Notes under the pieces: generated by a model
Told to the model about the DNA's origin: nothing
Seen by the model: the letters and a program-made list of their open reading frames with translations, nothing else
Databases searched by the model: none
NCBI GenBank assembly: GCA_004353515.1
Contig: SMNZ01000006.1
Span: 310,001 to 374,000, forward strand
Direction: 5' to 3'
From: Alteromonadaceae bacterium M269
GTDB taxonomy: Bacteria > Pseudomonadota > Gammaproteobacteria > Enterobacterales > Alteromonadaceae
Length of the DNA: 64,000 nucleotides
Program-made: the position numbers and the translations under genes
Part shown: positions 17,767-27,588 of the stretch, piece by piece
Numbering within the stretch: the first letter of the stretch is position 1
Layout: each line of letters begins with the position of its first letter

Positions 17767-19650
17767 TTAGAGATAATCCACATCTTTACCTGATGAAGAC
17801 AGCGTTTTTGTTTCAACAACATCTTCGTTGTGTGTAAAGCGTATATAACCTATGCCGCTGCCGTTAGATAAGGTGCTAGTTTTGCTCTTATTTGGGCGAC
17901 GAACTCTGATAGACATTCTACGCCTTTGTGTAAACCAATTCAGGGGCGAACGGCGGGCATAAAGGATTTGGTTGAGCCTATCGAGCCAACTTAAGAGTTT
18001 GTCTGGAAACTCGTTTTTAATGCCGCTGCTAGTGACTTGTACAATCTTAGGGCTGTTGTGCCTGAAACGCAGTGTGACATCGTAGACAAAGGAGTAGTGC
18101 ACATCGCCAGACAGTATCACAAAGTTTGGTGGTGTTTTTGCGTGCCTGAAGATATTCAGCATAACGCTCGCTGTACCTCTATGTGCCATCCAGTTCTCGG
18201 CATCCACCATTAGTGCCTGTCCAAAAAAGGTGAAGATCTTCTGCACAGATTCGATGAGTTTTACACCAAAAACTGGGGCGGCAGAGACCATGATGATAGA
18301 GGGCTCATTAATCATCTCCTGCTGCATTTCTGACAGCGACTCCCAATCCATCAAGCCCGATGGTTTAGTCGCGCTACTTTCTGAGCGCCATCTTTGAGTG
18401 CGAGTATCTAACACCACCGTTTTGGGAGATGTATCTAAAGTGTAATGCCAGTTATCCCAATCCAACATTATGTCGATAAGCTCGTCGTGGTGCTCAACCT
18501 TGGATGAGGTAAAGAAATAAGGGACTTTTTCTTCTATGGTGTCGAACTTATGTGGTGCGTTTCCCCAACCCTGGCAAAGCCAATAGCTCACCAATGCATT
18601 ACCAATAATACGTTTAGAAAATGGGTGGCCGTAAGCTGCTTCTTCCCAGTCACGTGTTAGATTCCAATCATCGGTAACATCATGATCATCGAAAATCATA
18701 TAGACAGGGATATGAGCTAACCCTCGACGCACATCAGCTAGACCTTGGATAAAGGTTTCGGTAGCTGCCTTTTCGTCATTAAATCGTTCTTCGTATTCTT
18801 TTAACGGTGTTGTCTCGGGTAAGGTTACAAACTTCCATAGCTCAGGTGACCATACGAGTAAATACATGGCCATCATTTCACTTAGTGTGACTAAGTGGTT
18901 TCGGGCGTTGACCGAAGTAAAAATAGGCTTGCGTTTTGCAGCAATAAAATTCTCGTAGAGTTGCTTATTACCTGGTGTTTTGGGTAGCAACTGTTCGCGT
19001 TCGTAAAACGATAGTGAATGGGTGATGAGTTCTTGTGTGGTATTGGCAACAGCACCTTCCCAACTTTCTTCATACAAACCAAGCAGCTTCATTACCTGAT
19101 GGATAGCTGATAATACTGGGCCAGCAACATCGTCGGTATAAACCTGATCCCCCGACATCATCAGGTAAGCGGGTCTGGATCTTTTTTCGGTTAAACACTT
19201 GTTGAGTTCATGGCTAACGCGAACTAAGCCATCTTTACTCGCATGATGTGGTTTACGACATGAACCGTGTAAAAGGTCGACAACTTCATTGTGTATTTCA
19301 AAACTAGGAAGTGACTGACCTTCGTAAGTCAGGTTAGGAATGCAATCTAATAGGCTTTGCGTATCTTTTTCTGTAGCGAATTCGATATCGTAGTAAATAG
19401 ACGTTGCTGTTGGCAACGGAGCGCTTGTGTTTAGCGTGATTAGCTTTACAAAGGCGCTTTGGCCTATTGCAACAGAGTGTACTTTTTGCTCTTTACAGCC
19501 GTAAGGTGTGGAACCTTTTTCATCATCCTTATAGAGAGATAACGTGCATTGACAATCTTCTGTTGTCACTAGCCAGATACAGACTTGTTCAGGCGTGACT
19601 TTACGAACGATAGGCCCAGCTATAATCAGAGGTAAGGCTTTATTATTCAT
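17767..19650 (-). CDS. PhoD-like metallophosphatase, cytoplasmic
   Basis: 627 residues with the metal-site blocks of the PhoD-like (alkaline phosphatase D) domain: MMSGDQVYTDD (about 162-172), FDDHDVTDDWN (about 317-327) and ILSGDVHYSFVYD (about 508-520). No signal peptide or Tat motif is present, so unlike classical PhoD it should be cytoplasmic. Its ATG overlaps the stop of the DUF2252 gene by 4 bp, which couples the two. The substrate is unknown. Confidence 0.85.
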   Translation of the reverse strand: MNNKALPLIIAGPIVRKVTPEQVCIWLVTTEDCQCTLSLYKDDEKGSTPYGCKEQKVHSVAIGQSAFVKLITLNTSAPLPTATSIYYDIEFATEKDTQSLLDCIPNLTYEGQSLPSFEIHNEVVDLLHGSCRKPHHASKDGLVRVSHELNKCLTEKRSRPAYLMMSGDQVYTDDVAGPVLSAIHQVMKLLGLYEESWEGAVANTTQELITHSLSFYEREQLLPKTPGNKQLYENFIAAKRKPIFTSVNARNHLVTLSEMMAMYLLVWSPELWKFVTLPETTPLKEYEERFNDEKAATETFIQGLADVRRGLAHIPVYMIFDDHDVTDDWNLTRDWEEAAYGHPFSKRIIGNALVSYWLCQGWGNAPHKFDTIEEKVPYFFTSSKVEHHDELIDIMLDWDNWHYTLDTSPKTVVLDTRTQRWRSESSATKPSGLMDWESLSEMQQEMINEPSIIMVSAAPVFGVKLIESVQKIFTFFGQALMVDAENWMAHRGTASVMLNIFRHAKTPPNFVILSGDVHYSFVYDVTLRFRHNSPKIVQVTSSGIKNEFPDKLLSWLDRLNQILYARRSPLNWFTQRRRMSIRVRRPNKSKTSTLSNGSGIGYIRFTHNEDVVETKTLSSSGKDVDYL

Positions 19651-21032
19651 TCAGTTATAGTGCTTGCCTTGTTATTTGAATTAACCAGTTTAACCATGAC
19701 TTCCCAATCAATTTTGACTTGTTCAGCATACGCCATGCTACTACAAATTAACTCATCTAAGTAAGCAGGAATTTGAGTGAAAACGGCTTCCTCAAAACGG
19801 GTTGAGCGTCTATCTGCTCGGCAATGCGCTAGTGCTAGCGTTTTTCCACAGACTTCTGCGTATTCGATAAAACCACTTGCTGAATTATCAGAAGCGCTAA
19901 ATCCAATATCTTCGGGGCTGACGCCAACCTTGGCGTGATGTCGAGATCTAATCAGGAAGTGCTGATTTCGCCACTGAATATCATCGAGTACTAAGTCTGG
20001 GCGTCTTTGCATACGGCGCTTACAAGCAACGGTTAAATGAGCTGGGTTAAGTTGATTCACTGGGCTTAGTGATTTGAAGTACTGTAAGGGAGCTGCTTCA
20101 CGTTGCTTTTTTACTTCGACAATATGACATAACGCCATATTGTCCGAACTTGGTTCCGTCATCTTGCTAGGACCAACCAACAGGTAATAGCGTTCCATGT
20201 TTACAGAACCTGTTCCTGCGCCAATGCGTTGCACGATATCAAGAATGGTGTCATCGACATAGGGTTCTAGCGCTTGTTTAATTTCTTGATATTCAGCACT
20301 TTCTAACAGGACAAATTTTTTGGGAAGATCTTTGAATTTAGGGCCTGATGTTGACCATTCTGCCGCCTTAGCTAAGGCGCTTTTAGTCAGGAAGTGTTTG
20401 CCGCCAACAGCTCTCTTCTTTGCTTTTTTCCATAACGGATAAAGACGCTCTTCTTCGCTGAAGCGTTTAACAACAAATTTGCGCTTTAACTCACCTGAGT
20501 GCAGTTGTTTACAGGTATTTATGTAGCTCAAAAAGAACTGTTTAATCGCTTCTTTTGCCTCTGTATCGCTGGCTGCAATTTGAGTAAGTTCGCTTGGTTC
20601 TTCGGACATGTAGCGGCCAGCAGCAACCCCTTGGCAGAAATCTGCTGTAAGCGATAAGCTGGTGCTAAACCTCATTAAATCCCATAAGCAACTACCGATG
20701 CAGGCATCGTCGAAATCATTAGGGCCGAAAATAACGGTTTCGCTGTGTGAGCCTTCTTCAGTAAAGAAGCCAAAGTTCGATAGGTGGCAATCTCCCATCA
20801 CCATGGTATTTGGTAATGCTTCTGTTAATGCTTGAGGAATACCTAAGTTATTGTGGTAGATGTCGTAATAAAATACTTGAGCGGAACCTCGGAAGAAGCG
20901 AAAAGGGTTGGCAGCCATAGTGCGATGTTTAGCACAAGGTTTTTTACTATCTGGCCTTATGTTATCGACTTGTTCTAACAACTGAGAGATAACCTGCTCT
21001 CTGCTTGTAACTTCTTTGTTTATTTCCTGCAT
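19647..21032 (-). CDS. DUF2252 family protein
   Basis: 461 residues, the usual DUF2252 length. Visible family marks: MAANPFRFFRGSAQVFYYD (about 39-57), VMGDCHLSNFGFF (about 78-90), FGPNDFDDACIG and a WDLMRFSTSL block. The GDxHxxNFG and DFDD patterns recall the catalytic and metal loops of aminoglycoside-kinase-like folds, so a small-molecule or protein kinase role is possible but unproven. No signal peptide. First gene of a two-gene operon with the PhoD-like phosphatase. Confidence 0.88.
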   Translation of the reverse strand: MQEINKEVTSREQVISQLLEQVDNIRPDSKKPCAKHRTMAANPFRFFRGSAQVFYYDIYHNNLGIPQALTEALPNTMVMGDCHLSNFGFFTEEGSHSETVIFGPNDFDDACIGSCLWDLMRFSTSLSLTADFCQGVAAGRYMSEEPSELTQIAASDTEAKEAIKQFFLSYINTCKQLHSGELKRKFVVKRFSEEERLYPLWKKAKKRAVGGKHFLTKSALAKAAEWSTSGPKFKDLPKKFVLLESAEYQEIKQALEPYVDDTILDIVQRIGAGTGSVNMERYYLLVGPSKMTEPSSDNMALCHIVEVKKQREAAPLQYFKSLSPVNQLNPAHLTVACKRRMQRRPDLVLDDIQWRNQHFLIRSRHHAKVGVSPEDIGFSASDNSASGFIEYAEVCGKTLALAHCRADRRSTRFEEAVFTQIPAYLDELICSSMAYAEQVKIDWEVMVKLVNSNNKASTITE

Positions 21033-21228
21033 CTAGTTTCTATTTCAAGCTTTTCCTGACCTTATAAGACTAACAGATGGTGAAATTGATGGGGAAGAAT
21101 TTCAATGTGTGTGGATAGAAAGTTAGATGCGCTTTAATCGTCTGTTCGAATTGTTTGCCTGAAAATCGAATACAAATACGCAACTTACTTTGTATACTGA
21201 TTCAGCTAAATAACTCCGGAGTTGCGTA

Positions 21229-22059
21229 ATGAACTTGAATACCAAAGATGTCTCTGCTGATGATATTGTGGTTCTGGGTGTGCCGTTTGATGCGTATTCT
21301 TCTTATTTGAAAGGCCCCGCGCTGGCCCCGGAAGCGATAAGGCAGAAGCTCCTGACCGGCTCTGCCAATTCGAGTACTGAAACAGGTGCTGAGTTGAAAG
21401 AGCATCCAAGAATTCGTCACGTCGGAGATATTGAGTGGGAAGAGGAATCACAAGCCTTTAATGCGATAGAAGAGGTTATTGGTGAAGTCGCGAAAGGTGG
21501 GGGTATTCCTCTGACTTTTGGAGGAGACCATTCGATAACTTTTCCAATAGTAAAGTCACTTGCTCCCTACCATGATGAGTTCACCATTCTTCATTTTGAT
21601 GCTCATCCTGATCTCTATGATTCATTTAAAGGTAACCCATACTCACACGCATGCCCCTTTGCTCGCATTATGGAAAGTGGATTGGCTAAACGGTTGGTAC
21701 AAGTTGGTATACGCACACTCAATCAGCATCAACGGGAGCAAGTTGAGCGTTTCAGTGTAGAAGTTCATGAAATGAAGGATTGGAAAGGGCCGGAACAAAT
21801 CAAGTTGAATACTCCGGTTTATATCTCAATTGATATCGATGCGCTTGATCCTGCCTACGCACCGGGTGTCTCCCATCTTGAACCGGGCGGGCTGAGTGTG
21901 AGGCAGGTTTTGGACGTTATCCACAATATTGATGTCCCTATTATTGGCGCTGATATTGTTGAATATAATCCAACCAGAGACATTCATGATGTGACGGCAA
22001 TGGTAGCTATCAAACTGTATAAAGAGGTGTGTGGAAAAATACTCACTAATGCCGTTTAG
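21229..22059 (+). CDS. Agmatinase/arginase (ureohydrolase) family enzyme
   Basis: 276 residues with the binuclear Mn site of ureohydrolases: GGDHSITFP (about 95-103), HFDAHPDLYD (about 122-131) and SIDIDALDPAYAPG (about 201-214). The G.P.AIR start (GPALAPEAIR) and the APGVSHLEPGG stretch fit the SpeB-like agmatinase branch best; formimidoylglutamase or another guanidino hydrolase is possible. CGGAG lies 7 bp before the ATG. It is divergent from the DUF2252 operon and apparently monocistronic. Confidence 0.88.
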   Translation: MNLNTKDVSADDIVVLGVPFDAYSSYLKGPALAPEAIRQKLLTGSANSSTETGAELKEHPRIRHVGDIEWEEESQAFNAIEEVIGEVAKGGGIPLTFGGDHSITFPIVKSLAPYHDEFTILHFDAHPDLYDSFKGNPYSHACPFARIMESGLAKRLVQVGIRTLNQHQREQVERFSVEVHEMKDWKGPEQIKLNTPVYISIDIDALDPAYAPGVSHLEPGGLSVRQVLDVIHNIDVPIIGADIVEYNPTRDIHDVTAMVAIKLYKEVCGKILTNAV

Positions 22060-22153
22060 AGAGGCGCGTGCAGTCATTATTAATATAATCTTCTTTGTTT
22101 CTCATCGAATTTACGATTAGTATCCCTTCAGTTTTAAATATCGAGATTGTGGA

Positions 22154-23332
22154 ATGTTCACATTTTTTAACGATAAATCGCAGCATTTAGCGACTAAGAT
22201 AATGCTAATAGCGGCTATTTTTGCATCAAGCGCTTGCTCTGGTGATGTCAAATCGGAGGCGGTTGCAGAGTCGAAAATAAATCATCACCAAGGTACGCAA
22301 AGGCTTGAAGGTAGCTGGATTGTTGAGCCACAAGGTGTGGTGATGGAGGACCCGCAAACCTCAGGGCTGGTGGCCTGGCGTGGCAAATTGTTGAGTATTT
22401 CAGATCGCAGTGCAGTACCTAAGCAACGAATGAGGTTGCATGTTATCGAGCCTTCATCAGGAAAATTAGTTGAACAAGGCTTTCCCATCTCGCTATCAGA
22501 CTCACTAAAGTCGAGCTGTTTTGCAGAGTATATTGGTGACAACCCTGATCTAGAGGCTCTGTTGGTTGATCCACAAGACGATAAGGTGTTCTACACAGTA
22601 ACTGAAGATGCTTCGAGCTTTTCACTCTCAGATGCATGTGAGAAACGCTTTTCTAATACAGGTTCTACAGACTACCCAACTGTACTGGTGCGAATGGAGC
22701 TCCAAAGTGATGACCGAGTTTTGATGACCCACGCAAGGCCTGTTCAATTTGCTGCTGAATTAGAGGTTGGCAATTATCCTAATGATGGGATTGAAGGATT
22801 GACCATCGACAAGAAAGGCAATCTTTATCTCGGTTTAGAGAAGGATGACCATGGACAGCCACGAATCTTCAGTATTGCGATGGGAGGGGACTTTTGGAGC
22901 AGCGATGATTTTGCTAGCGCAAAGGAAAGTGGCTTAATTTTGCCAAAATTTGAGAAGGGCAATCATCCAATTAATGCGTTGCAGTACCTTGTATTACCTA
23001 ATGGTAAAGAAGCCATTGCCGCAGCTGCACGTAATGATGATCAGCTATGGATTGCCTATCTTGATAAAGAAACGCCAACGGACGTGATCGATCTGACATT
23101 CTGGGCACCTACTCATCTAAAAGGTAGTTCAGAGACTTTACCAGGTTGTGATGTTTGGGAGTTGATGGATAACTCATCTATTGAGGGGGTTGCGGTATTG
23201 AATGGGGATTTGTGGATGGTCAACGACCCATGGAAGCGTAATTACCTGAAAAATATTCAATGTGAATCGAACGCTGACCATTATAAGCGTATGTCACCGT
23301 TGTTATTTAAGATGCCATTAGCGTCTTTGTAG
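22154..23332 (+). CDS. Predicted lipoprotein with beta-propeller-like pattern
   Basis: 392 residues. The N-terminus has a hydrophobic stretch ending in a lipobox-like FASSAC (Cys at about 28), so it is probably a lipoprotein. The mature part has repeated strand-rich segments (VAWRGKLLSISDRS, NDGIEGLTIDKKGNLYLGLEKDDHG, IEGVAVLNGDLWMVND) like esterase-like phytase or SMP-30-type propellers. No reaction can be assigned. It is 94 bp after the agmatinase gene; REP-like repeats follow it. Confidence 0.7.
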   Translation: MFTFFNDKSQHLATKIMLIAAIFASSACSGDVKSEAVAESKINHHQGTQRLEGSWIVEPQGVVMEDPQTSGLVAWRGKLLSISDRSAVPKQRMRLHVIEPSSGKLVEQGFPISLSDSLKSSCFAEYIGDNPDLEALLVDPQDDKVFYTVTEDASSFSLSDACEKRFSNTGSTDYPTVLVRMELQSDDRVLMTHARPVQFAAELEVGNYPNDGIEGLTIDKKGNLYLGLEKDDHGQPRIFSIAMGGDFWSSDDFASAKESGLILPKFEKGNHPINALQYLVLPNGKEAIAAAARNDDQLWIAYLDKETPTDVIDLTFWAPTHLKGSSETLPGCDVWELMDNSSIEGVAVLNGDLWMVNDPWKRNYLKNIQCESNADHYKRMSPLLFKMPLASL

Positions 23333-23345
23333 GCGTAGATTTTAG

Positions 23346-23570
23346 CTTCAAACATGTCGCCATTCGCGGATAAATCCGGCTCCTACGATGAGTTGTATCG
23401 TCATGTAGGAGCAAACTTTGGCTGTGAATAAACTTCAAACATGTCGCCATTCGCGGATAAATCGGGCTCCTACAATGAGTAGTGTTGTCATGTAGGAGCA
23501 AGCTTTAGCTGCGAATAAACTTCAAACATGTGTCGCCATTCGCGGATAAATCCAGCTCCTACACTATTGT
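23346..23570. repeat. Tandem 87-bp units containing paired REP-like palindromes
   Basis: Units begin with CTTCAAACATGTCGCC at 23346, 23433 and 23520, a strict 87-bp period. The third is truncated and has two extra bases (TG). Each full unit carries GCTCCTAC facing GTAGGAGC, with wider imperfect arms ATTCGCGG.../...GCTGCGAAT. This is a head-to-head REP pair (REPIN/BIME style) amplified in tandem. It lies between the lipoprotein gene and the convergent ilvH gene. Confidence 0.85.
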
Positions 23571-23571
23571 T

Positions 23572-24069
23572 CTAGGGTCTTAACGCACGGTCTCCACGGG
23601 CTAGGCCACAGATGCCCGTTCGAGACGACTCTATAACGTCTGCGCAATTCGCCAAGGTCTGCGCGAATGCCTCGAGTTTGTCGCTTGTTCCTGTCATTTC
23701 TATGGTGTAGTTGTTGACTTGGACATCAACAATTTTGCCCCTGAAGATATCGACATTGCGTACGACTTCGGCTCTCGCCTTTTCTGTTGGCGTAGCGACC
23801 TTGATGAGCATGAGTTCCCTCTCAATATGACTAGCGTCGGTGAGGTCTGCCACTTTCAATACGTCAATCAGCTTATTCACTTGCTTGGTGATTTGCTCAA
23901 TGACTTTGTCATCACCATGGCTGGTAATGGTTAATCGCGACAAGCTCGGATCATGCGTTGGTGCAACGCAGAGGCTATCGACGTTGTAATTACGCTGAGA
24001 GAATAAAGCGACAATACGAGACAATGCCCCAGGTTCATTTTCCATTAAAACAGAGATGATTCTTTTCAT
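23572..24069 (-). CDS. ilvH: Acetolactate synthase III, small (regulatory) subunit
   Basis: 165 residues, close to E. coli IlvH (163). The N-terminal ACT domain starts [33 protein letters not shown], where valine binds for feedback inhibition. The C-terminal ALS domain ends in SSRTGICGLARGDRALRP, a strongly conserved tail. It regulates the large subunit in the first common step of branched-chain amino acid synthesis. Its ATG overlaps the ilvI stop by one base (TAATG). Confidence 0.96.
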   Translation of the reverse strand: MKRIISVLMENEPGALSRIVALFSQRNYNVDSLCVAPTHDPSLSRLTITSHGDDKVIEQITKQVNKLIDVLKVADLTDASHIERELMLIKVATPTEKARAEVVRNVDIFRGKIVDVQVNNYTIEMTGTSDKLEAFAQTLANCADVIESSRTGICGLARGDRALRP

Positions 24070-25787
24070 TAGGTACGCTCCGTTTTATTTAATCTCATAT
24101 CGTCCATTGCTCCGTACTTAATCTGCATGGGGTAAACATGTTCATTTTGGTCAACTTCAATATCCATAAATACGAGCCGGTCCTTCATCGCAAAGCATTC
24201 TGCCATCGCGTCATCTAATTCTTCAGGTTTGCTGACTCTTATACCAACATGGCCATAAGCTTCGGCTAGCTTGACGAAATCAGGCATGGAGTCCATGTAA
24301 GAATGTGAATGGCGGCCTTTGTAGATCATATCCTGCCATTGACGAACCATGCCCAGAGCACGGTTATTCAATGAAATTACCTTAATCGGAAGGTTGTACT
24401 GTAGGCAGGTCGATAGTTCCTGAATATTCATTTGTATACTGCCATCACCAGTCACAACGACAGAAGTTGATTCTGGGTGAGCAAACTGAACGCCCATAGC
24501 GGCGGGTAGTCCGAAGCCCATAGTTCCTAGACCACCAGAGTTTATCCATTGTCTAGGTTTAGCGTAGGGGTAGTACAAGGCAGCGAACATCTGATGCTGA
24601 CCAACATCCGAACTGATGTAAGCCTCACCTTGAGTGTGTTTGTAGATGGACTCAATAACCTCTTGAGGTTTTATTAGCTCTTCACTCTTCTCATAAGATA
24701 AGCATTGGCGCTCTCGCCATTGCTGTATTTGCTGCCACCAAGCATCTAACTTTTCTTTCTGATCACTTTGGTCAATGTCGCCAAGAAGTTTCAACATCTC
24801 CTGAGCGACGTTCTTAACTGAACCAACTACAGGTATATGAACAGGCACAGTCTTAGCTATGGATGCAGGATCGATATCAACATGGATAATTTGCGCATGC
24901 GGACAGAACTTCTCAACATTGTTGGTAACGCGGTCATCAAATCTCGCACCTAGCGCAACAATGCAATCAGAATTATGCATGGATTTGTTGGCTTCGAGTG
25001 TACCGTGCATGCCTAGCATACCGATGAACTGCTCATGCGTACCTGAAAATGCGCCCAAGCCCATTAACGTGCAAGTTACTGGTGTATTCATCAGTTCAGC
25101 TAGCTGTGTGACTTCTTCATGTGCGTCTGCAGCAATCGCACCTCCACCAACATAAAGAACAGGTCTTTCCGCTTTACTTAGTGCAGCGACAGCTTTTTTG
25201 ATTTGTTTTCCATGGCCTTTAGTCGTTGGGTTATAAGACCGCATTTTGACTGAGGTTGGGAATTCATACGGGTGCTCTTCCAAAATGTTGACGATGTCTT
25301 TGGGGAGGTCAACAACAACCGGCCCAGGCCTACCTGTGTTAGCAATATAATAGGCTTTGGCAATAGCCTTAGGGATATCGACAGCGCGTTTCACCAAAAA
25401 GCTGTGTTTTACTATAGGACGCGAACAACCCACCATATCAGTTTCTTGGAACGCATCTTCACCGATATGTACCGAGGGAACTTGCCCAGAGAGAACAACC
25501 ATCGGGATTGAGTCCATATAGGCTGTGGCAATTCCTGTAAGAGTGTTAGTTGCACCTGGACCTGATGTGACTAGGACAGTACCTGTTTTCCCAGTTGAAC
25601 GTGCGTATCCATCGGCCATATGTGCCGCAGCTTGTTCGTGGCGGACCAGAATATGTTTGACATCGTCTTGTGCAAAAAGCGCATCATAAATATCAAGTAC
25701 AGCCCCGCCTGGGTATCCAAATACATGAGTTATACCCACGTCCTTTAGCGCTCTCACGACCATCGCGGCGCCTGACATCATTTCCAC
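24069..25787 (-). CDS. ilvI: Acetolactate synthase III, large (catalytic) subunit
   Basis: I choose the GTG at 25787, with AGGAG 8 bp upstream. It gives [14 protein letters not shown], which lines up with E. coli IlvI (MEMLSGAEMVV) and a length of 572. An upstream GTG (25811) would include the ribosome site in the coding region. ThDP enzyme marks: [15 protein letters not shown], the catalytic Glu in [15 protein letters not shown], and the ThDP motif [12 protein letters not shown]...NN. It condenses pyruvate with pyruvate or 2-oxobutyrate. Operon ilvI-ilvH. Confidence 0.95.
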   Translation of the reverse strand: MEMMSGAAMVVRALKDVGITHVFGYPGGAVLDIYDALFAQDDVKHILVRHEQAAAHMADGYARSTGKTGTVLVTSGPGATNTLTGIATAYMDSIPMVVLSGQVPSVHIGEDAFQETDMVGCSRPIVKHSFLVKRAVDIPKAIAKAYYIANTGRPGPVVVDLPKDIVNILEEHPYEFPTSVKMRSYNPTTKGHGKQIKKAVAALSKAERPVLYVGGGAIAADAHEEVTQLAELMNTPVTCTLMGLGAFSGTHEQFIGMLGMHGTLEANKSMHNSDCIVALGARFDDRVTNNVEKFCPHAQIIHVDIDPASIAKTVPVHIPVVGSVKNVAQEMLKLLGDIDQSDQKEKLDAWWQQIQQWRERQCLSYEKSEELIKPQEVIESIYKHTQGEAYISSDVGQHQMFAALYYPYAKPRQWINSGGLGTMGFGLPAAMGVQFAHPESTSVVVTGDGSIQMNIQELSTCLQYNLPIKVISLNNRALGMVRQWQDMIYKGRHSHSYMDSMPDFVKLAEAYGHVGIRVSKPEELDDAMAECFAMKDRLVFMDIEVDQNEHVYPMQIKYGAMDDMRLNKTERT

Positions 25788-26370
25788 TGTTGTATCTCCT
25801 ATGCATGTCACAAATGTGACGATAAATTGTACGACTTAACGTAGGGGAAACTATACGTTAGAGAATGCAAAGATAAAACAGCTATTTCTATTAAAGTGAG
25901 ATATATATCCTAATATATGTTTATTTTAGGATGATTGTGTTGCTTGGTGTGCTTTTAACTACTCGGCTTAGGATAATGTTAATTTGATGTTAACGTATAT
26001 CTGCCTTTGACAGTGTTCAAAAAAACATTTCATCCGAAAATTATGAAGATGAAATACCATCTTATATGAATAATAGATTTTACGATAGGTTGTTTTTTGA
26101 TCTATTTGTTTGTCGTTAAAATAATAACCTTATTAAATTTCACTCTTTAAAAAGTAAGTTTGAGTTGTTTTTCATAAGATATTTGGAGTTTTATGTGAAG
26201 TAAAGTTATCGGTGTGTTTTTGGCTTATGTTATTGTTTTATATATTTAATCTGTAAATTAATACTTGTTTTTCTATGGTTTTTGAAAATTAAAAAATATT
26301 TTTTGTTAAATATTTTCACCTTTTGTCGATACGAAGATTCGATGCTTAAAAAACAAAGGGTGATTTATTT
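25788..26370. other. 583-bp AT-rich intergenic region between ilvI and the PEP-CTERM gene
   Basis: No gene is visible on either strand. It must hold the divergent promoters of ilvI and the PEP-CTERM gene. One clear element is an inverted repeat ATCCTAA (25907-25913) / TTAGGAT (25926-25932). I found no convincing leader peptide rich in Ile/Val/Leu codons on the minus strand, so attenuation of ilvI is not supported. From 26000 onward the region is very AT-rich. Confidence 0.5.
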
Positions 26371-27096
26371 ATGGATTATTTTCTTAGGCCTAAGCTTGTC
26401 GTATTAATATTTTTTCTTTCTCTATCAATGCCTAGTTTTGCGACCATTATTACTGGCAACTTGTTGCTCAATGCCGGAGCAGAAGATGGATTGGATAATT
26501 GGACGAATATTGAAGCTTTCGAATTTGCTTCTCGCAGTGAATCGACCAACATAGGCGGTTTTCTTGATCAAACCGAAGGTGAGCGTTGGTTTGCAACTTT
26601 TGGAGGGCCAGCTGGCTCTAATTCAACAATAGTTCAAGATGTTGATGTGAGTGGCTTTTCTTTCGATGGGATCACATCAAGCGTCATCTTTGGTGGGGAT
26701 GCTTTTGCTTCTTCAGCGAGAAGGCCACCGGCGGGATCGACACTTGTTAGGTTCTCTGTTTTATTTTTTGATGAGTTAGATAATCTTATATCGTCTGATG
26801 TTCTCACGTTGTTGGCAGGCTTTGCTTCACCCGAAAGTGTTTCAGATGCGCGCCAAGAAACTTTGGTTCCGGAAAATACTCAGACTATTCAGTTTCAAGC
26901 TAATGGGTTCGATGGGACTTTTGCTGCTACCGTCGTTGGTGTTGATGACTTACATTTGAGTCTTAGCAATATCACTGCAGTGCCCGAACCTAAACCAACA
27001 TTGTTATTCATGACAGGTTTGTTAGCTATGTTGCCTGTGTTAAAAAGGCGTCGCGCAAACAAGATAAGAAAGCCTGTTTTTAGTCGCACGAAGTAA
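26371..27096 (+). CDS. PEP-CTERM sorting domain protein
   Basis: The 241-residue protein has a signal peptide (about 1-24, ending PSFA) and a beta-rich body starting NLLLNAGAEDGLDNWTN, as in many jelly-roll surface proteins. It ends in a classic PEP-CTERM tripartite signal: VPEP (about 208-211), a hydrophobic helix (LLFMTGLLAMLPVL) and RRR. Exosortase (EpsH/XrtA-type) should cut it for surface or exopolysaccharide association; no exosortase is encoded in the window. A strong terminator follows the stop. Ligand unknown. Confidence 0.85.
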   Translation: MDYFLRPKLVVLIFFLSLSMPSFATIITGNLLLNAGAEDGLDNWTNIEAFEFASRSESTNIGGFLDQTEGERWFATFGGPAGSNSTIVQDVDVSGFSFDGITSSVIFGGDAFASSARRPPAGSTLVRFSVLFFDELDNLISSDVLTLLAGFASPESVSDARQETLVPENTQTIQFQANGFDGTFAATVVGVDDLHLSLSNITAVPEPKPTLLFMTGLLAMLPVLKRRRANKIRKPVFSRTK

Positions 27097-27171
27097 AGGT
27101 CTACATCACTCTCGTATCGATCTTGATACTGTACGAGTGATACTTCTTTCATCTGCACCTGACATTATAAT

Positions 27172-27195
27172 GCCCGTTGCTTTCAACGGGCTTTT
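27172..27195 (+). terminator. Rho-independent terminator after the PEP-CTERM gene
   Basis: GCCCGTTG, loop CTTT, CAACGGGC, then TTTT. A strong 8-bp GC-rich stem 75 bp after the stop codon. The maoP gene converges from the other side, so it may work on both strands. Confidence 0.85.
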
Positions 27196-27222
27196 AACCA
27201 ATCTCAGAGCAATTAATAAGTG

Positions 27223-27588
27223 TTAAACGTCTATATCAATTTCTTCATCTACGGTTGAGCTGTCTGCATCATCGTCGTTAGCAACGTTGTTTGAACCATA
27301 GATGCTGATATGTTTTTGACGATTAATGCGCTTCTGATATTTATCCCAAGCTCTTTCCACCACTGAGCTTATAGGCTTCTTACCGGTAATCGATGCAAGA
27401 AGGTCTTTATCTTCTTGAGTTTCAGGTATGTAACTACCATCAAGCATGGCGCAGATTAAAAGGCCATACTCACTCAATGCTTTGCTTTCTGAGATTGAAA
27501 AATCTCCGGAACGGGAGAAACCATAAGGGTAGTTAGCAGGGTCGCTATATTGACGAGTAAAAAATGAGTTTCTGTCTTGTATAGTCAT
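27223..27588 (-). CDS. maoP: Macrodomain Ori organisation protein MaoP (DUF413)
   Basis: 121 residues from the ATG at 27588 (GGA 8 bp upstream; the longer frame starts at 27609). The core YPYGFSRSGDFSISESKALSEYG, the central ETQEDKDLLASITGKKPISSVVERAWDKY and the KRINRQKHISIYG segment match E. coli MaoP (YifE, DUF413). The acidic tail also fits. In E. coli MaoP acts with the maoS site to constrain DNA around oriC and co-occurs with Dam methylase. That suggests, but does not prove, a Dam-positive host. Confidence 0.9.
   Translation of the reverse strand: MTIQDRNSFFTRQYSDPANYPYGFSRSGDFSISESKALSEYGLLICAMLDGSYIPETQEDKDLLASITGKKPISSVVERAWDKYQKRINRQKHISIYGSNNVANDDDADSSTVDEEIDIDV

Noticed and set aside
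23346-23570. Regular repeats that might be read as a CRISPR array
   Set aside because: The units are 87 bp tandem copies without unique spacers, and no cas gene is present; REP doublets explain them.
25812-26000. Possible attenuator leader peptide for ilvI
   Set aside because: No short minus-strand frame with runs of Ile, Val or Leu codons and no terminator/antiterminator pair found.
26221-26235. TGG...TG sequence upstream of the PEP-CTERM gene resembling a sigma-54 promoter
   Set aside because: The GG-N10-GC spacing holds, but the second dinucleotide is TG, not GC, and the -24 box is incomplete.
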